Below are positions 28,123-36,741 of a stretch of DNA of 64,000 nucleotides, in pieces (positions within the stretch are counted from its first letter, which is position 1; every line of letters starts with the position of its first letter). Under the pieces are notes generated by a model. The model worked only from the letters and a program-made list of their open reading frames with translations. It made no database searches and was not told the DNA's origin. This DNA comes from Shewanella intestini (GTDB lineage Bacteria; Pseudomonadota; Gammaproteobacteria; Enterobacterales; Shewanellaceae), in NCBI RefSeq assembly GCF_018221465.1, contig NZ_JAAIKR010000006.1:62001-126000 (forward strand). The letters are read 5' to 3'. The translations under genes and the position numbers were made by a program.

Positions 28123-31100
28123 ATGATTAGTGATTTCTTTATTAACCGACCAAAGTTCGCCTTTGTTATTTCAATTGTACTGACGTTAGTTGGCTTAATT
28201 GCTATTCCCGTGTTATCGGTGGCCGAGTTTCCAGAAATGGCACCGCCACAAGTGAATGTGTCAACTAGCTATTCTGGTGCTAGTGCCGACATTGTTAAAG
28301 ACACCATTGCTCAGCCAATTGAGGCAGAGGTTAATGGCGTTGAAGGCATGATTTACATGGAATCGAAAAGTGCCAATGACGGCAGTTATTCGTTAAGTGT
28401 CACCTTTGAAGTGGGCACCGATCCTGACATGGCGCAGGTGAAAGTGCAAAACCGCGTGCAACAAGCCATGCCGCGCTTACCTGAAGAAGTGAAACGCCAA
28501 GGGGTAAAAGTTGAAAAACAAAGCCCGAATATGTTGATGGTGGTAAACCTCTTTTCGCCTAACGAATCATTCGACTCACTTTTTATTACTAACTATGCTG
28601 GCTTAAATGTAAAAGATGCCTTGGCGCGTCAAGGTGGGGTGTCTAAAGTTCAAGTTATTGGTGGCATGGATTACGCCATCCGTATTTGGTTAGACCCTAA
28701 TAGCATGGCTAGCTTAGGCGTTACCGCAACAGATGTTATTGCTGCGCTGCAAGAGCAAAATATTCAGGTGGCCGCAGGACGAATTGGCGCTGCACCAGTA
28801 GACCCTAATCAACAATTTCAATATACCTTACAAACCAAAGGGCGCTTAAAAGACCCAGATGAATTTGGCCGGGTGATGATCCGCGCTAATAATGATGGCT
28901 CAAAAGTGACCGTTGCTGATGTTGCTCGCATTGAGCTTGGCTCGCAAACTTACGATGCTCAAGGCAAGTTAAATAATAAACCGTCAGCGATTATTGCGGT
29001 GTATCAATCACCCGACGCCAACGCGCTTGAAGTCGCTGCAGCAGTCAAAGCCGAGATGGAAAACTTGTCGGCTAACTTCCCGAAAGACCTAAAATATGAC
29101 GTGTTATACGACACCACCTCATTTGTTGAAACCTCAATTAAAGAAGTGGTTCAAACCTTAGTTATTTCAATCTTGTTGGTTATTTTTGTGGTGTACATCT
29201 TCTTGCAAGATGCGCGCTCAACCTTAGTGCCAGCAATTGCGATTCCGGTGTCATTAATTGGTACGTTTGCGTTTTTATTGTTGTTTGGTATGAGCATTAA
29301 TACCGTGTCGTTATTTGCGCTTATTTTGGCTATCGGGGTGGTGGTGGATGACGCCATTGTGGTGGTCGAAAACGTCACTCGGTTAATGCAAGATGAAGGT
29401 TTATCGGCCAAAGAAGCAACCTCAAAAGCCATGAAAGAAGTTACCGGCCCTATTATTGCTACCACATTAGTTCTGTTGGCGGTGTTTGCGCCAACAGCGG
29501 TAATGCCGGGTATTACCGGGCAAATGTATGCTCAGTTTTCGGTGACGATTTGTATTTCAGTACTGATTTCTTCCATTAATGCATTAACGTTAAGCCCAGC
29601 GTTATGTGCCACCGTTATGCGTCGTCCTAAAGCGCATAAACAAGGTTTTCACGCCAAATTTAACCACTACTTTACTATCGCCACCGGTAAATACATGACC
29701 TTAGTGTCAGGCTTGGTGCGTAAATTAGCTTTAGTTGGGGTGGCATATGTGGTGTTAATTGGCCTGACAGCTGGTGCGGCTAAAATATTGCCGTCAGGTT
29801 TTGTGCCAATGGAAGATAAAAAAGCCTTTATGGTCGATATTCAACTGCCAGATGGCGCCTCGCTCAATCGTACCGAAGATGTCATGCGTGAGTTAGTGAC
29901 CCTGACACTGCAAGAAGAAGGGGTTGAGAATGTCATTCATGCCAGTGGCTTTAGTATTTTAACTGGTTCGGTGTCATCAAATGGCGGCCTAATGATTGTG
30001 ACATTGGCTGACTGGGCACAGCGTGAGCGCGAGGATTTAGCCGAAGCGGCCATTGTGGCTAAATTGCAGGCCAAATACAGCGCTAATCCGTCAGTGAAAG
30101 CGATGGCGTTCTCGTTACCGCCTATTCCTGGCGTCGGTAGTGTCGGCGGTTTTGAATTTGTACTGCAAGACACCCAAGGACGCTCGCCACAAGAGTTGTC
30201 GTCGGTTATGCGCGCGTTAATTATGAAAGCCAATGAGCAACCAGAAATTGCATTTTCGTTCAGTAACTTTCGGGCTGACGTGCCGCAAATGTTTGTTGAT
30301 GTTGACAGAGACAAAGCCAAAGCCATGGGCATTTCATTAAACGAAATCTTTACCACAATGCAAACCATGTTGGGGTCGATGTACGTAAACGACTTTAACC
30401 GTTTTGGTAAGGTGTTTCGGGTTATGCTGCAAGCAGAAGGCGAGTTTAGGAATTCAGACCGGGATATTGCTAAATTCTATGTGCGCTCAGCTGATGGCGA
30501 GATGGTGCCATTAAGCACCTTAGTGACGGTGACGCCCATTTTAGGGCCTGACGTAATGAACAGTTACAACATGTTCAATTCCACCACCATTAACGGTTTT
30601 CCTGCCCAAGGTTTTAGTTCCGGTGATGCCATTAAAGCGATGGAACGCGCCGCGAATGAAAGCTTGCCATCAGGTTATACCTTTGAATGGACAGGGCAAA
30701 CTTATCAAGAAATTAAAGCGGGTAACTTAGCCCCGTTAATCTTTGGTTTAGCGCTGGTATTTACCTATTTATTCTTGGTGGCGCAATATGAAAGCTGGAG
30801 CATTCCATTTGCGGTGATGCTGGCAGTGCCAATTGCTATACTTGGTGCGTTTGCCAACATATTATTGATGGGCGGCGACTTAAACTTATATGCGCAAATT
30901 GGCTTAGTGTTGCTGATTGGTCTGGCATGTAAGAATGCCATTTTGATTGTCGAATTTGCCAAGCAATTGCGTGAAGAAGGTAAAAGCATACTTGAGGCGG
31001 GTGAAACCGCTGCAAGGCTGCGCTTTAGAGCCGTATTAATGACTGCATTCTCATTTCTACTTGGGGTATTACCGTTAATTATTGCCACTGGGGCAGGCTC

Positions 31101-31242
31101 TGGTAGCCGCCGCGCCTTAGGTTACTCAGTGTTTGGTGGTATGTTAGCTGCAACCTTAGTGGGGACCTTATTAGTGCCAGTATTTTATGTGATGATGCAA
31201 AAAATGCGTGAGCGACTTAAAGCTAAAGCTATTGAGTCATAA
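28123..31242 (+). CDS. RND-family multidrug efflux pump (AcrB/MexF type)
   Basis: The 1039-residue inner-membrane antiporter exports drugs or other toxic compounds using the proton gradient. It starts [20 protein letters not shown], the family N-terminal transmembrane helix. The proton-relay pair lies near residue 407 in [15 protein letters not shown]. The matching lysine is in [15 protein letters not shown] in the C-terminal half. Twelve membrane helices and two large periplasmic loops fit the length. It lies 12 bp after the adaptor gene and is clearly co-transcribed. A terminator follows. Substrates cannot be read from the sequence. Confidence 0.95.
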   Translation: MISDFFINRPKFAFVISIVLTLVGLIAIPVLSVAEFPEMAPPQVNVSTSYSGASADIVKDTIAQPIEAEVNGVEGMIYMESKSANDGSYSLSVTFEVGTDPDMAQVKVQNRVQQAMPRLPEEVKRQGVKVEKQSPNMLMVVNLFSPNESFDSLFITNYAGLNVKDALARQGGVSKVQVIGGMDYAIRIWLDPNSMASLGVTATDVIAALQEQNIQVAAGRIGAAPVDPNQQFQYTLQTKGRLKDPDEFGRVMIRANNDGSKVTVADVARIELGSQTYDAQGKLNNKPSAIIAVYQSPDANALEVAAAVKAEMENLSANFPKDLKYDVLYDTTSFVETSIKEVVQTLVISILLVIFVVYIFLQDARSTLVPAIAIPVSLIGTFAFLLLFGMSINTVSLFALILAIGVVVDDAIVVVENVTRLMQDEGLSAKEATSKAMKEVTGPIIATTLVLLAVFAPTAVMPGITGQMYAQFSVTICISVLISSINALTLSPALCATVMRRPKAHKQGFHAKFNHYFTIATGKYMTLVSGLVRKLALVGVAYVVLIGLTAGAAKILPSGFVPMEDKKAFMVDIQLPDGASLNRTEDVMRELVTLTLQEEGVENVIHASGFSILTGSVSSNGGLMIVTLADWAQREREDLAEAAIVAKLQAKYSANPSVKAMAFSLPPIPGVGSVGGFEFVLQDTQGRSPQELSSVMRALIMKANEQPEIAFSFSNFRADVPQMFVDVDRDKAKAMGISLNEIFTTMQTMLGSMYVNDFNRFGKVFRVMLQAEGEFRNSDRDIAKFYVRSADGEMVPLSTLVTVTPILGPDVMNSYNMFNSTTINGFPAQGFSSGDAIKAMERAANESLPSGYTFEWTGQTYQEIKAGNLAPLIFGLALVFTYLFLVAQYESWSIPFAVMLAVPIAILGAFANILLMGGDLNLYAQIGLVLLIGLACKNAILIVEFAKQLREEGKSILEAGETAARLRFRAVLMTAFSFLLGVLPLIIATGAGSGSRRALGYSVFGGMLAATLVGTLLVPVFYVMMQKMRERLKAKAIES

Positions 31243-31295
31243 GCACGTTGTGATGGTATCGAACGCAATGCTATCTAGACATTAATAATGATAAC

Positions 31296-31322
31296 AAGCC
31301 CTGAATATTCAGGGCTTTTTTA
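31296..31322 (+). terminator. Terminator after the RND pump gene
   Basis: An AAGCCCTGAA arm pairs perfectly with TTCAGGGCTT and is followed by a T-run ending the efflux operon. Confidence 0.92.
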
Positions 31323-31405
31323 TTGCTTAATTAGGATGCATTTGGCACTTGCTGTTTATAGATGAGTGTTAAAAGCTGGGTGATAAGGCCGCTTTAGCAG
31401 CGGTT

Positions 31406-31795
31406 TTATTTCATATTACATTGGCCGCTGTCACAGCGCTGCTGGCCAGTCAGTAGATATGAAATTTTATAACGGTTATTTGCAAAGGCGGTATAGGCTT
31501 TATCGGCAAATGGTTTCACCAGCGGTAGGCGTAACAATTTAACCCAGCAATGTTTACCCACTAACGACCAGGCTTTGGCAGTGACATCAAGCCCAAGTAA
31601 CATCTCACCTTTGTGGGTTAAGCCGTGCAAAATGGTGTTGGCTTTTTCAATATCGAGCATCGGGTAACGTTCAGCTAAATCATCAGCATTTAAGTCTTCT
31701 AGTTGAATGCGACCTTCGCTGTCATGGCTTTTAAGTTGCGCCATTTCATTGCTGCATAACGGACACGCGCTGTCATAAAAAATGGTTAATTCCAT
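31406..31795 (-). CDS. DCC-family thiol-disulfide oxidoreductase-like protein (DUF393)
   Basis: The opening MELTIFYDSACPLCSNEM carries the DxxCxxC pattern of the DCC (DUF393) family, thought to be thioredoxin-fold proteins. The 129-residue length fits. The tail HCWVKLLRLPLVKPFADKAYTAFANNRYKIS is also typical of this family. A pair of Cys near the C-terminus (CDSGQC) could bind metal or take part in redox, which is unproven. The function of the family is poorly known. An AGAGG ribosome site lies upstream. Convergent with the RND operon. Confidence 0.85.
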   Translation of the reverse strand: MELTIFYDSACPLCSNEMAQLKSHDSEGRIQLEDLNADDLAERYPMLDIEKANTILHGLTHKGEMLLGLDVTAKAWSLVGKHCWVKLLRLPLVKPFADKAYTAFANNRYKISYLLTGQQRCDSGQCNMK

Positions 31796-32011
31796 AAAAA
31801 CCTCTTACTGATTACAAGTCACTCATGTGTACTTATTGGCTTGTGATTATTACCTATACGGCGGGCTTAACGAAAAAGATCGCCTACAAATCGAAATTGG
31901 CCTAGATAAATCTAATCGCAAATAAAGTGACGATGATTGCTGTATTTAGCATGGTTTATTGAGGTTGATTACGCCATTATATGAAAACAAAACAACAATA
32001 TAGAGGCAGGT

Positions 32012-32728
32012 ATGAGTCGAACAATTTTAATTACGGGCGTGGGTAAGCGCATTGGCTTTGCATTGGCAAGTTACTTCCTTGAACAAGGGCATAAGGTATT
32101 AGGGACTTATCGCACCCATTATCCAAGTATTGAGCAATTAGCGCAGCGCGGGGCAACGCTGATCCAATGTGAGCTAACCGACGATAATGCCATTGCCGCG
32201 TTAATCAAGCAGGCACAAACAATGGATAACCTCGATACCATTATTCATAACGCTTCAGACTGGTTACCCGACAACGCGCACAACATGTCGCCAAGCCAAA
32301 TTATGCAGCAAATGATGCAAGTGCATGTTGGCGCGCCTTACCAAATTAACTTAGCTTTAGCCGCCAAACTAAAACAAGATGCCAATGATATTGGCGGCAG
32401 TAGCATTATTCATTTTACTGATTATGTGGCCGAAAAGGGCAGTAAAAAACACATGGCTTATGCGGCCAGTAAAGCGGCGCTGCATAATCTCACATTGTCG
32501 TTTGCTAGCTTATTAGCACCGCAAGTTACTGTTAATTCAATTGCGCCTGCGATGATTCTATTTAACGAGCACGACGATGATGCTTATAAAGTTAACGCGT
32601 TAGCCAAAGCTATTTTACCTAAAGAGGCCGGCCTTGAAGAGATCGTTCAATTGGTTGAGTACCTGCGTAATAGCCAATATGTGACAGGTCGAAGTTATGC
32701 CGTTGATGGTGGCCGACATTTACGTTAA
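32012..32728 (+). CDS. folM: Dihydromonapterin reductase / alternative dihydrofolate reductase, FolM (SDR family)
   Basis: FolM is a short-chain dehydrogenase that reduces dihydromonapterin, and weakly dihydrofolate, with NADPH. The NADP-binding start is ILITGVGKRIGFALA, and the pterin-reductase style RTHYPSIEQL follows. The catalytic serine/tyrosine/lysine region is HFTDYVAEKGSKKHMAYAASKAALHNLTLSF. The C-terminus VTGRSYAVDGGRHLR is nearly that of E. coli FolM. The 238-residue length fits (E. coli 240). The ribosome site is AGAGG. Monapterin could serve a phenylalanine hydroxylase cofactor as in Pseudomonas, but that is inference. Confidence 0.93.
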   Translation: MSRTILITGVGKRIGFALASYFLEQGHKVLGTYRTHYPSIEQLAQRGATLIQCELTDDNAIAALIKQAQTMDNLDTIIHNASDWLPDNAHNMSPSQIMQQMMQVHVGAPYQINLALAAKLKQDANDIGGSSIIHFTDYVAEKGSKKHMAYAASKAALHNLTLSFASLLAPQVTVNSIAPAMILFNEHDDDAYKVNALAKAILPKEAGLEEIVQLVEYLRNSQYVTGRSYAVDGGRHLR

Positions 32729-32794
32729 TAGCCTATTTGCGGTCATAAACGTGACGAGAGAATGGGTTAATAGAAAAAGAGATAAAAAACATTT

Positions 32795-32810
32795 GGACAT
32801 CTAGATGGCT
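32795..32810 (+). promoter_or_regulatory. Tandem met-box-like operator (MetJ) upstream of metY
   Basis: Two adjacent 8-bp boxes, GGACATCT and AGATGGCT, each match the AGACGTCT met-box consensus at six of eight positions. They form a nearly symmetric pair centred on CTAG. The site lies about 60 bp before the metY ATG, where MetJ would block the promoter when SAM is plentiful. The assignment is by sequence pattern and position only. Confidence 0.55.
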
Positions 32811-32870
32811 ATTTGTTAGTTTCAATACACGCTATTTTTCATCGAACATTTAAGATAAAGGGAAAGCCAC

Positions 32871-34178
32871 ATGACAACGCGCAATTTAAAACTAGAATCT
32901 CTCGCTTTGCACCATGGTTATCAATCAGAAGCAACCACCAAAGCCGCTGCCGTGCCTATTTATCAAACTACCTCTTATACTTTCGATGACACCCAACACG
33001 GTGCCGATTTATTTGACTTAAAAGTGCCAGGCAATATTTATACCCGCATTATGAACCCAACCACGGACGTACTTGAGCAGCGCCTTGCTGCTATTGAAGG
33101 TGGTGTGGCGGCATTAGCTGTTGCCTCAGGCATGGCGGCCATTACTTATGCGCTGCAAGCGTTAACGCAGGTCGGTGATAACATTGTCAGTACCAGCCAG
33201 CTTTATGGTGGCTCTTATAATTTATTTGCCCATTCGCTTCCGCGCCAAGGCATTGATGTGCGTATGGCAAATTATGACGACTATGCTGGCCTTGAAGCCC
33301 TAATAGACGACAACACTAAAGCCTTATTTTGTGAATCCATTGGTAATCCAGCCGGTAATGTGGTTGATTTACAACGTTTAGCCGCAATCGCCCATAAACA
33401 TGGGGTGCCGTTAATTGTTGATAACACCGTTGCTACGCCTGTATTGTGCCGCGCAATTGAGCATGGCGCTGACATCGTTATTCACTCATTAACCAAATAC
33501 ATTGGTGGCCACGGCACGACCGTTGGCGGGGTGATTATTGACTCTGGTAAGTTTGACTGGGTCGCTAATAAACAACGTTTTGCGATTTTAAATGAGCCCG
33601 ATCCGTCTTATCACGGCGTGGTCTACACCGAAGCCTTTGGCCCTGCTGCCTTTATTGGCCGTTGCCGCGTAGGTCCTCTGCGTAATACAGGGGCGGCTTT
33701 GTCACCACAAAGTGCATTCTTATTACTCCAAGGCTTAGAAACATTAAGTTTGCGGATGGAACGTCACTGTGAAAACGCCCTAGCATTAGCCACGTTTTTA
33801 CAAAACCACCCTAAAGTGAGCTGGGTAAACTACGCGGCATTACCTGACAGCCCGCAATATGAACGTTGTCAAAAAATTACCCAAGGTAAAGCATCTGGCA
33901 TTATTAGTTTTGGGATTAAAGCTGACAATGCTGAGGCGGGTAAAGTGGCGGGTGGTAAGTTTATTGATGCACTGCAATTGGTGCTACGTTTAGTGAATAT
34001 CGGCGATGCTAAATCGCTGGCGTGTCATCCTGCGACAACCACCCATCGCCAACTTAACGCGCAAGAGCTAGCCAGTGCAGGTGTGTCTGAAGACTTAATC
34101 CGTATCTCAGTTGGCATTGAGCACATTGACGATATCATTGCTGATATCACTCAAGCGTTAGACGCCGCGACGGCATAA
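32871..34178 (+). CDS. metY: O-acetylhomoserine aminocarboxypropyltransferase (O-acetylhomoserine sulfhydrylase)
   Basis: MetY is a PLP enzyme that joins sulfide directly to O-acetylhomoserine to make homocysteine. This makes a sulfide-consuming step downstream of the sulfate-reduction genes in this window. The PLP lysine is K209 in HSLTKYIGGHGT. The N-terminal half has the family motifs IYTRIMNPTTDVLEQR and ASGMAAITYALQALTQ. The 435-residue length and the large insert after the PLP lysine (FAILNEPDPSYHGVVYTEAF) mark the O-acetylhomoserine/O-acetylserine sulfhydrylase type rather than cystathionine gamma-synthase. AGGGA ribosome site. Preceded by a MetJ-like operator. Confidence 0.93.
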   Translation: MTTRNLKLESLALHHGYQSEATTKAAAVPIYQTTSYTFDDTQHGADLFDLKVPGNIYTRIMNPTTDVLEQRLAAIEGGVAALAVASGMAAITYALQALTQVGDNIVSTSQLYGGSYNLFAHSLPRQGIDVRMANYDDYAGLEALIDDNTKALFCESIGNPAGNVVDLQRLAAIAHKHGVPLIVDNTVATPVLCRAIEHGADIVIHSLTKYIGGHGTTVGGVIIDSGKFDWVANKQRFAILNEPDPSYHGVVYTEAFGPAAFIGRCRVGPLRNTGAALSPQSAFLLLQGLETLSLRMERHCENALALATFLQNHPKVSWVNYAALPDSPQYERCQKITQGKASGIISFGIKADNAEAGKVAGGKFIDALQLVLRLVNIGDAKSLACHPATTTHRQLNAQELASAGVSEDLIRISVGIEHIDDIIADITQALDAATA

Positions 34179-34241
34179 ATGCCTAGCGGTGTATTGAGAT
34201 AACTGACACATGCCGGAGTCCGGTTGTCATCAGCGACAAAT

Positions 34242-34273
34242 AAAAAAACCGTTATCGAGATAACGGTTTTTTT
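34242..34273. terminator. Bidirectional terminator between metY and the convergent ygfA-like gene
   Basis: AAAAAAACCGTTATC pairs with GATAACGGTTTTTTT, with A-runs and T-runs on both sides. It can end transcription from metY and from the 5-FCL gene. Confidence 0.92.
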
Positions 34274-34336
34274 GTGTCCGCTTAACTGCTGTTGTCTCTG
34301 GCAGAGGCTAGCTGTTGTTATGTTATCGCTAAGGGA

Positions 34337-34939
34337 TTAATTGTTGTTATGTGTATCGCGTAAATGGCTACTAGCAATGCGTTTTGTCGGCGTGAAAAGC
34401 AGTGGTAATGGGATATCCCAATATTGGGTTGGCACTTGACTGACTTGCTGGCAATCGTGGGCATAACCAATCGCGATGGGGTTATTTGCTTTAATTTGTA
34501 CTAGGGTGCGATCGTAAAAGCCGCCACCCATGCCCATTCTATTGCCATGTACGTCAAACGCCACTAACGGAGTGACAATCATGTCTAAATGACTGCTGGT
34601 GACAATGCGGCGTACATCTAGCTTAGGTTCGGCAATATTAAATCGATTGTGCACCATCGGCGTGCTTGGGGTGTAGTGTACAAACAACAAATGACCTTTA
34701 GCAAAAGGGTGAATGCGCGGTAAATACACGGCGATATTTTGCTGCCATAAGGCGTCAATTAATGGTTGAGTGCTTAGCTCGCCGTCAAAAGCTAAATATA
34801 GTGCTACTTTTGTTGCTTTTCGCGCCACTATTTCGGCTAATAAATGCTGACATGCCGTGGTGGCTAGCTGTTGCTGCTCTGTATGGCTAAGAGCATTACG
34901 CTGTTGGCGGATATGGCGGCGAATACAGTCTCGGCTCAT
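34337..34939 (-). CDS. ygfA: 5-formyltetrahydrofolate cyclo-ligase (YgfA/FAU1)
   Basis: 5-FCL recovers 5-formyl-THF as 5,10-methenyl-THF using ATP. The family motifs are RRHIRQQRNALS at the N-terminus, LYLAFDGELSTQPLID in the middle, and the ATP-binding glycines in GNRMGMGGGFYDRTL near the C-terminus. The open frame runs up to an ATG at 35095 giving 252 residues. The 52 upstream residues are low-complexity and not family-like, so I prefer the ATG at 34937-34939 (MSRDCIRR, 200 residues), although its ribosome site is weak. The gene lies after the 6S RNA on the same strand, as in E. coli, where the two are co-transcribed. Confidence 0.88.
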   Translation of the reverse strand: MSRDCIRRHIRQQRNALSHTEQQQLATTACQHLLAEIVARKATKVALYLAFDGELSTQPLIDALWQQNIAVYLPRIHPFAKGHLLFVHYTPSTPMVHNRFNIAEPKLDVRRIVTSSHLDMIVTPLVAFDVHGNRMGMGGGFYDRTLVQIKANNPIAIGYAHDCQQVSQVPTQYWDIPLPLLFTPTKRIASSHLRDTHNNN

Positions 34940-35270
34940 ATTACTGCTATCAAACACCGTGTGTTGAGGCGTCTCAAGAGAAGGGGTATTGGTGGCCGTA
35001 AAATAACTCACTTGAGTGTGCTTATCACCCACGGTATTTGACGAAATTGAATTAACCATAAAACGGCTCATTGTCATTGTTTTTACGTTCTCCATCCTTC
35101 AAAAATACCCCAAAATACGCGCAGGTGACAGTGCACAAACGCCGTTAATTGAGAGTAACGTGCTAAGGCATATTTGCAAGCAATTAAGCCCATTGCTGAT
35201 TAACGTGGTGTTGAATGACAAAATGACTGAGCAGGAAAGTGCGCACGAACGTGCCACCCAATAGATTAAG

Positions 35271-35456
35271 ATTGCTCCCCGAGACACCGTTGCCGGTGTA
35301 GCCCTTGAACCGTAGGTTCAAGGCGGGTAAACGTTCATTTCCTAAGGTTTCTCGGTACAAGCCGAGCATACACAATGTCAACGAAAGCATTCACCCTGGG
35401 TTTGTAAATATCGGCACAGGGACATTACCAATCAACGCATATCCCAGGGAGCAAAT
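35271..35456 (-). ncRNA. ssrS: 6S RNA
   Basis: 6S RNA binds the sigma70 RNA polymerase holoenzyme and mimics an open promoter, lowering transcription in stationary phase. The minus strand between zapA and ygfA has the expected position and shape. The terminal stem pairs ATTTGCTCCC at the 5' end (35447-35456) with GGGGAGCAAT at the 3' end (35271-35280). Inside are the conserved parts TGCTCGGCTTGTACCGAGAA and GCCTTGAACCTACGGTTCAAGG, close to the E. coli sequence. The length of about 186 nt matches. Exact ends are set from the pairing and are good to a few bases. Confidence 0.92.
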
Positions 35457-35496
35457 AGGGTTGATAACCGCGTTGGCGTTTATCAGAAACTGAAGT

Positions 35497-35805
35497 TTAG
35501 TCGTCCTTGTTGCTGCGTTCAATTAACGCGTTTTCAAGCGTCAATTGTAGCAGTGAAATGCGCTCATCCATTTGCGCCATATACTGTTTATTTTTTTGTT
35601 TCTCTTCAAACAGTTCATTACCGATATTGAGTGCAGCCATAATGGCTAATTCTTCACGGCTTAAATTATTAGTGCGCGTTTTCAGCGTACTCAGTTGGTT
35701 CTCAACGCCACTTGCTACTGAGCGCAAGGCGTCCTCGCGTCCTTTAGGACAGGCGATTGAGTACGTGCGACCGAGAAGGGTGATTTCTACTGCACTATTA
35801 CTCAT
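35497..35805 (-). CDS. zapA: Cell division protein ZapA
   Basis: ZapA bundles FtsZ filaments at the division site. The 102-residue protein shows the family start VEITLLGRTYSIACPKGRE, where the CP and nearby residues are conserved, followed by a long heptad coiled coil from about residue 30 to the end (ENQLSTLKTRTNNLSREELAIMAALN). Its place directly before 6S RNA and facing the ygfB gene is the standard gammaproteobacterial order. Confidence 0.94.
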   Translation of the reverse strand: MSNSAVEITLLGRTYSIACPKGREDALRSVASGVENQLSTLKTRTNNLSREELAIMAALNIGNELFEEKQKNKQYMAQMDERISLLQLTLENALIERSNKDD

Positions 35806-36017
35806 AACGTTTGCTACCAGTTGTTTAATTAATTCACGATGTTGGCGAACTATATAGCGACCAATTTAAAAGCGCAAGGCGCAGCTGTCTGTTTTTAGCT
35901 ATTTGCTGTTTGTCTGAGCAAATCGGTACTTTTATCCGACAACATGAGGGGGATTATTTGGTGCTACATTGCAACTCTGTTAGCATTGAGGCATTAATTT
36001 GTAAGCAGGAAAAGACT

Positions 36018-36590
36018 ATGGCAACCCCACCTTCGTTATGTATCGAAAAATTAAAACAAGCCCTTGATGCGGCTGAAATTGGCCAACATCCGGTTGAAGT
36101 GCACGGTACTTTAGTGGGGCTAATTTGTGGTGGTGTAACGCAAGCTAACAATGCGTGGCAAAAGCCGTTGCTCGAACTGGTTAATGACGGCCAAAGTTTA
36201 GATGTAAATTTACAGCAACTTATCAATGAATTATATCAAGATACTGTGACTCGCCTTGCTGATTTTGAGTTTGGTTTCACGATATTGTTACCTGAAGAAG
36301 AAGTGTCATTAAGCCATCGGGTTGAAGCATTAGCATTGTGGACACAAAGCTTTTTAACCGCGATTGCAGTGATTCAGCCAAAACTCAATAGTAGTTCAAA
36401 AGATGTTAAAGAAGTCATTAAAGATTTGGCCGAAATTGCACAAGTTGAATTTGACGTTGCTGATGATGAAGAGTCTGAAGCGGCCTATACCGAACTGCAA
36501 GAATTTGTGAAAATGGCGGCTATTTTATGCTATTCAGAATTTGGCCAAGAACAAGCGCCAAATGATGATAAAGCGCCAAAGATTCACTAA
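36018..36590 (+). CDS. ygfB: UPF0149 family protein YgfB
   Basis: The protein belongs to the YgfB/YecA (UPF0149) family. The typical segment is PVEVHGTLVGLICGGV near residue 22, followed by an all-helical body with AYTELQEFVKMAAILCYSEF at the C-terminus. Family members are poorly understood; a link to antibiotic tolerance has been reported for Pseudomonas YgfB. The open frame extends to 35910, but the ATG at 36018 (MATPPSL), preceded by CAGGAAA, gives the usual 190 residues. It is divergent from zapA. In E. coli pepP follows; here ubiH follows directly. Confidence 0.88.
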   Translation: MATPPSLCIEKLKQALDAAEIGQHPVEVHGTLVGLICGGVTQANNAWQKPLLELVNDGQSLDVNLQQLINELYQDTVTRLADFEFGFTILLPEEEVSLSHRVEALALWTQSFLTAIAVIQPKLNSSSKDVKEVIKDLAEIAQVEFDVADDEESEAAYTELQEFVKMAAILCYSEFGQEQAPNDDKAPKIH

Positions 36591-36741
36591 TTACATTCGC
36601 CATTTTAAGCGCCTTTGAGTGCGTTAATCCTGTTGTAGGCACAACCTAATGCCTGCAAACTTAGCGCACAATAACGCCCTTAGTTAGGTAGCGATTAGTT
36701 AATTTATCAATAAGCAATAGCCATTGGACGGACGTTGAAAC

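Noticed and set aside
26938-31242. Complete tripartite efflux operon with its own outer-membrane channel and regulator
   Set aside because: Only adaptor and pump genes are present; flanking genes are mdh and a DCC-family protein.
34940-35095. N-terminal extension of the 5-FCL protein
   Set aside because: The 52 residues are polar and low-complexity and absent from the family; kept only as an alternative start.
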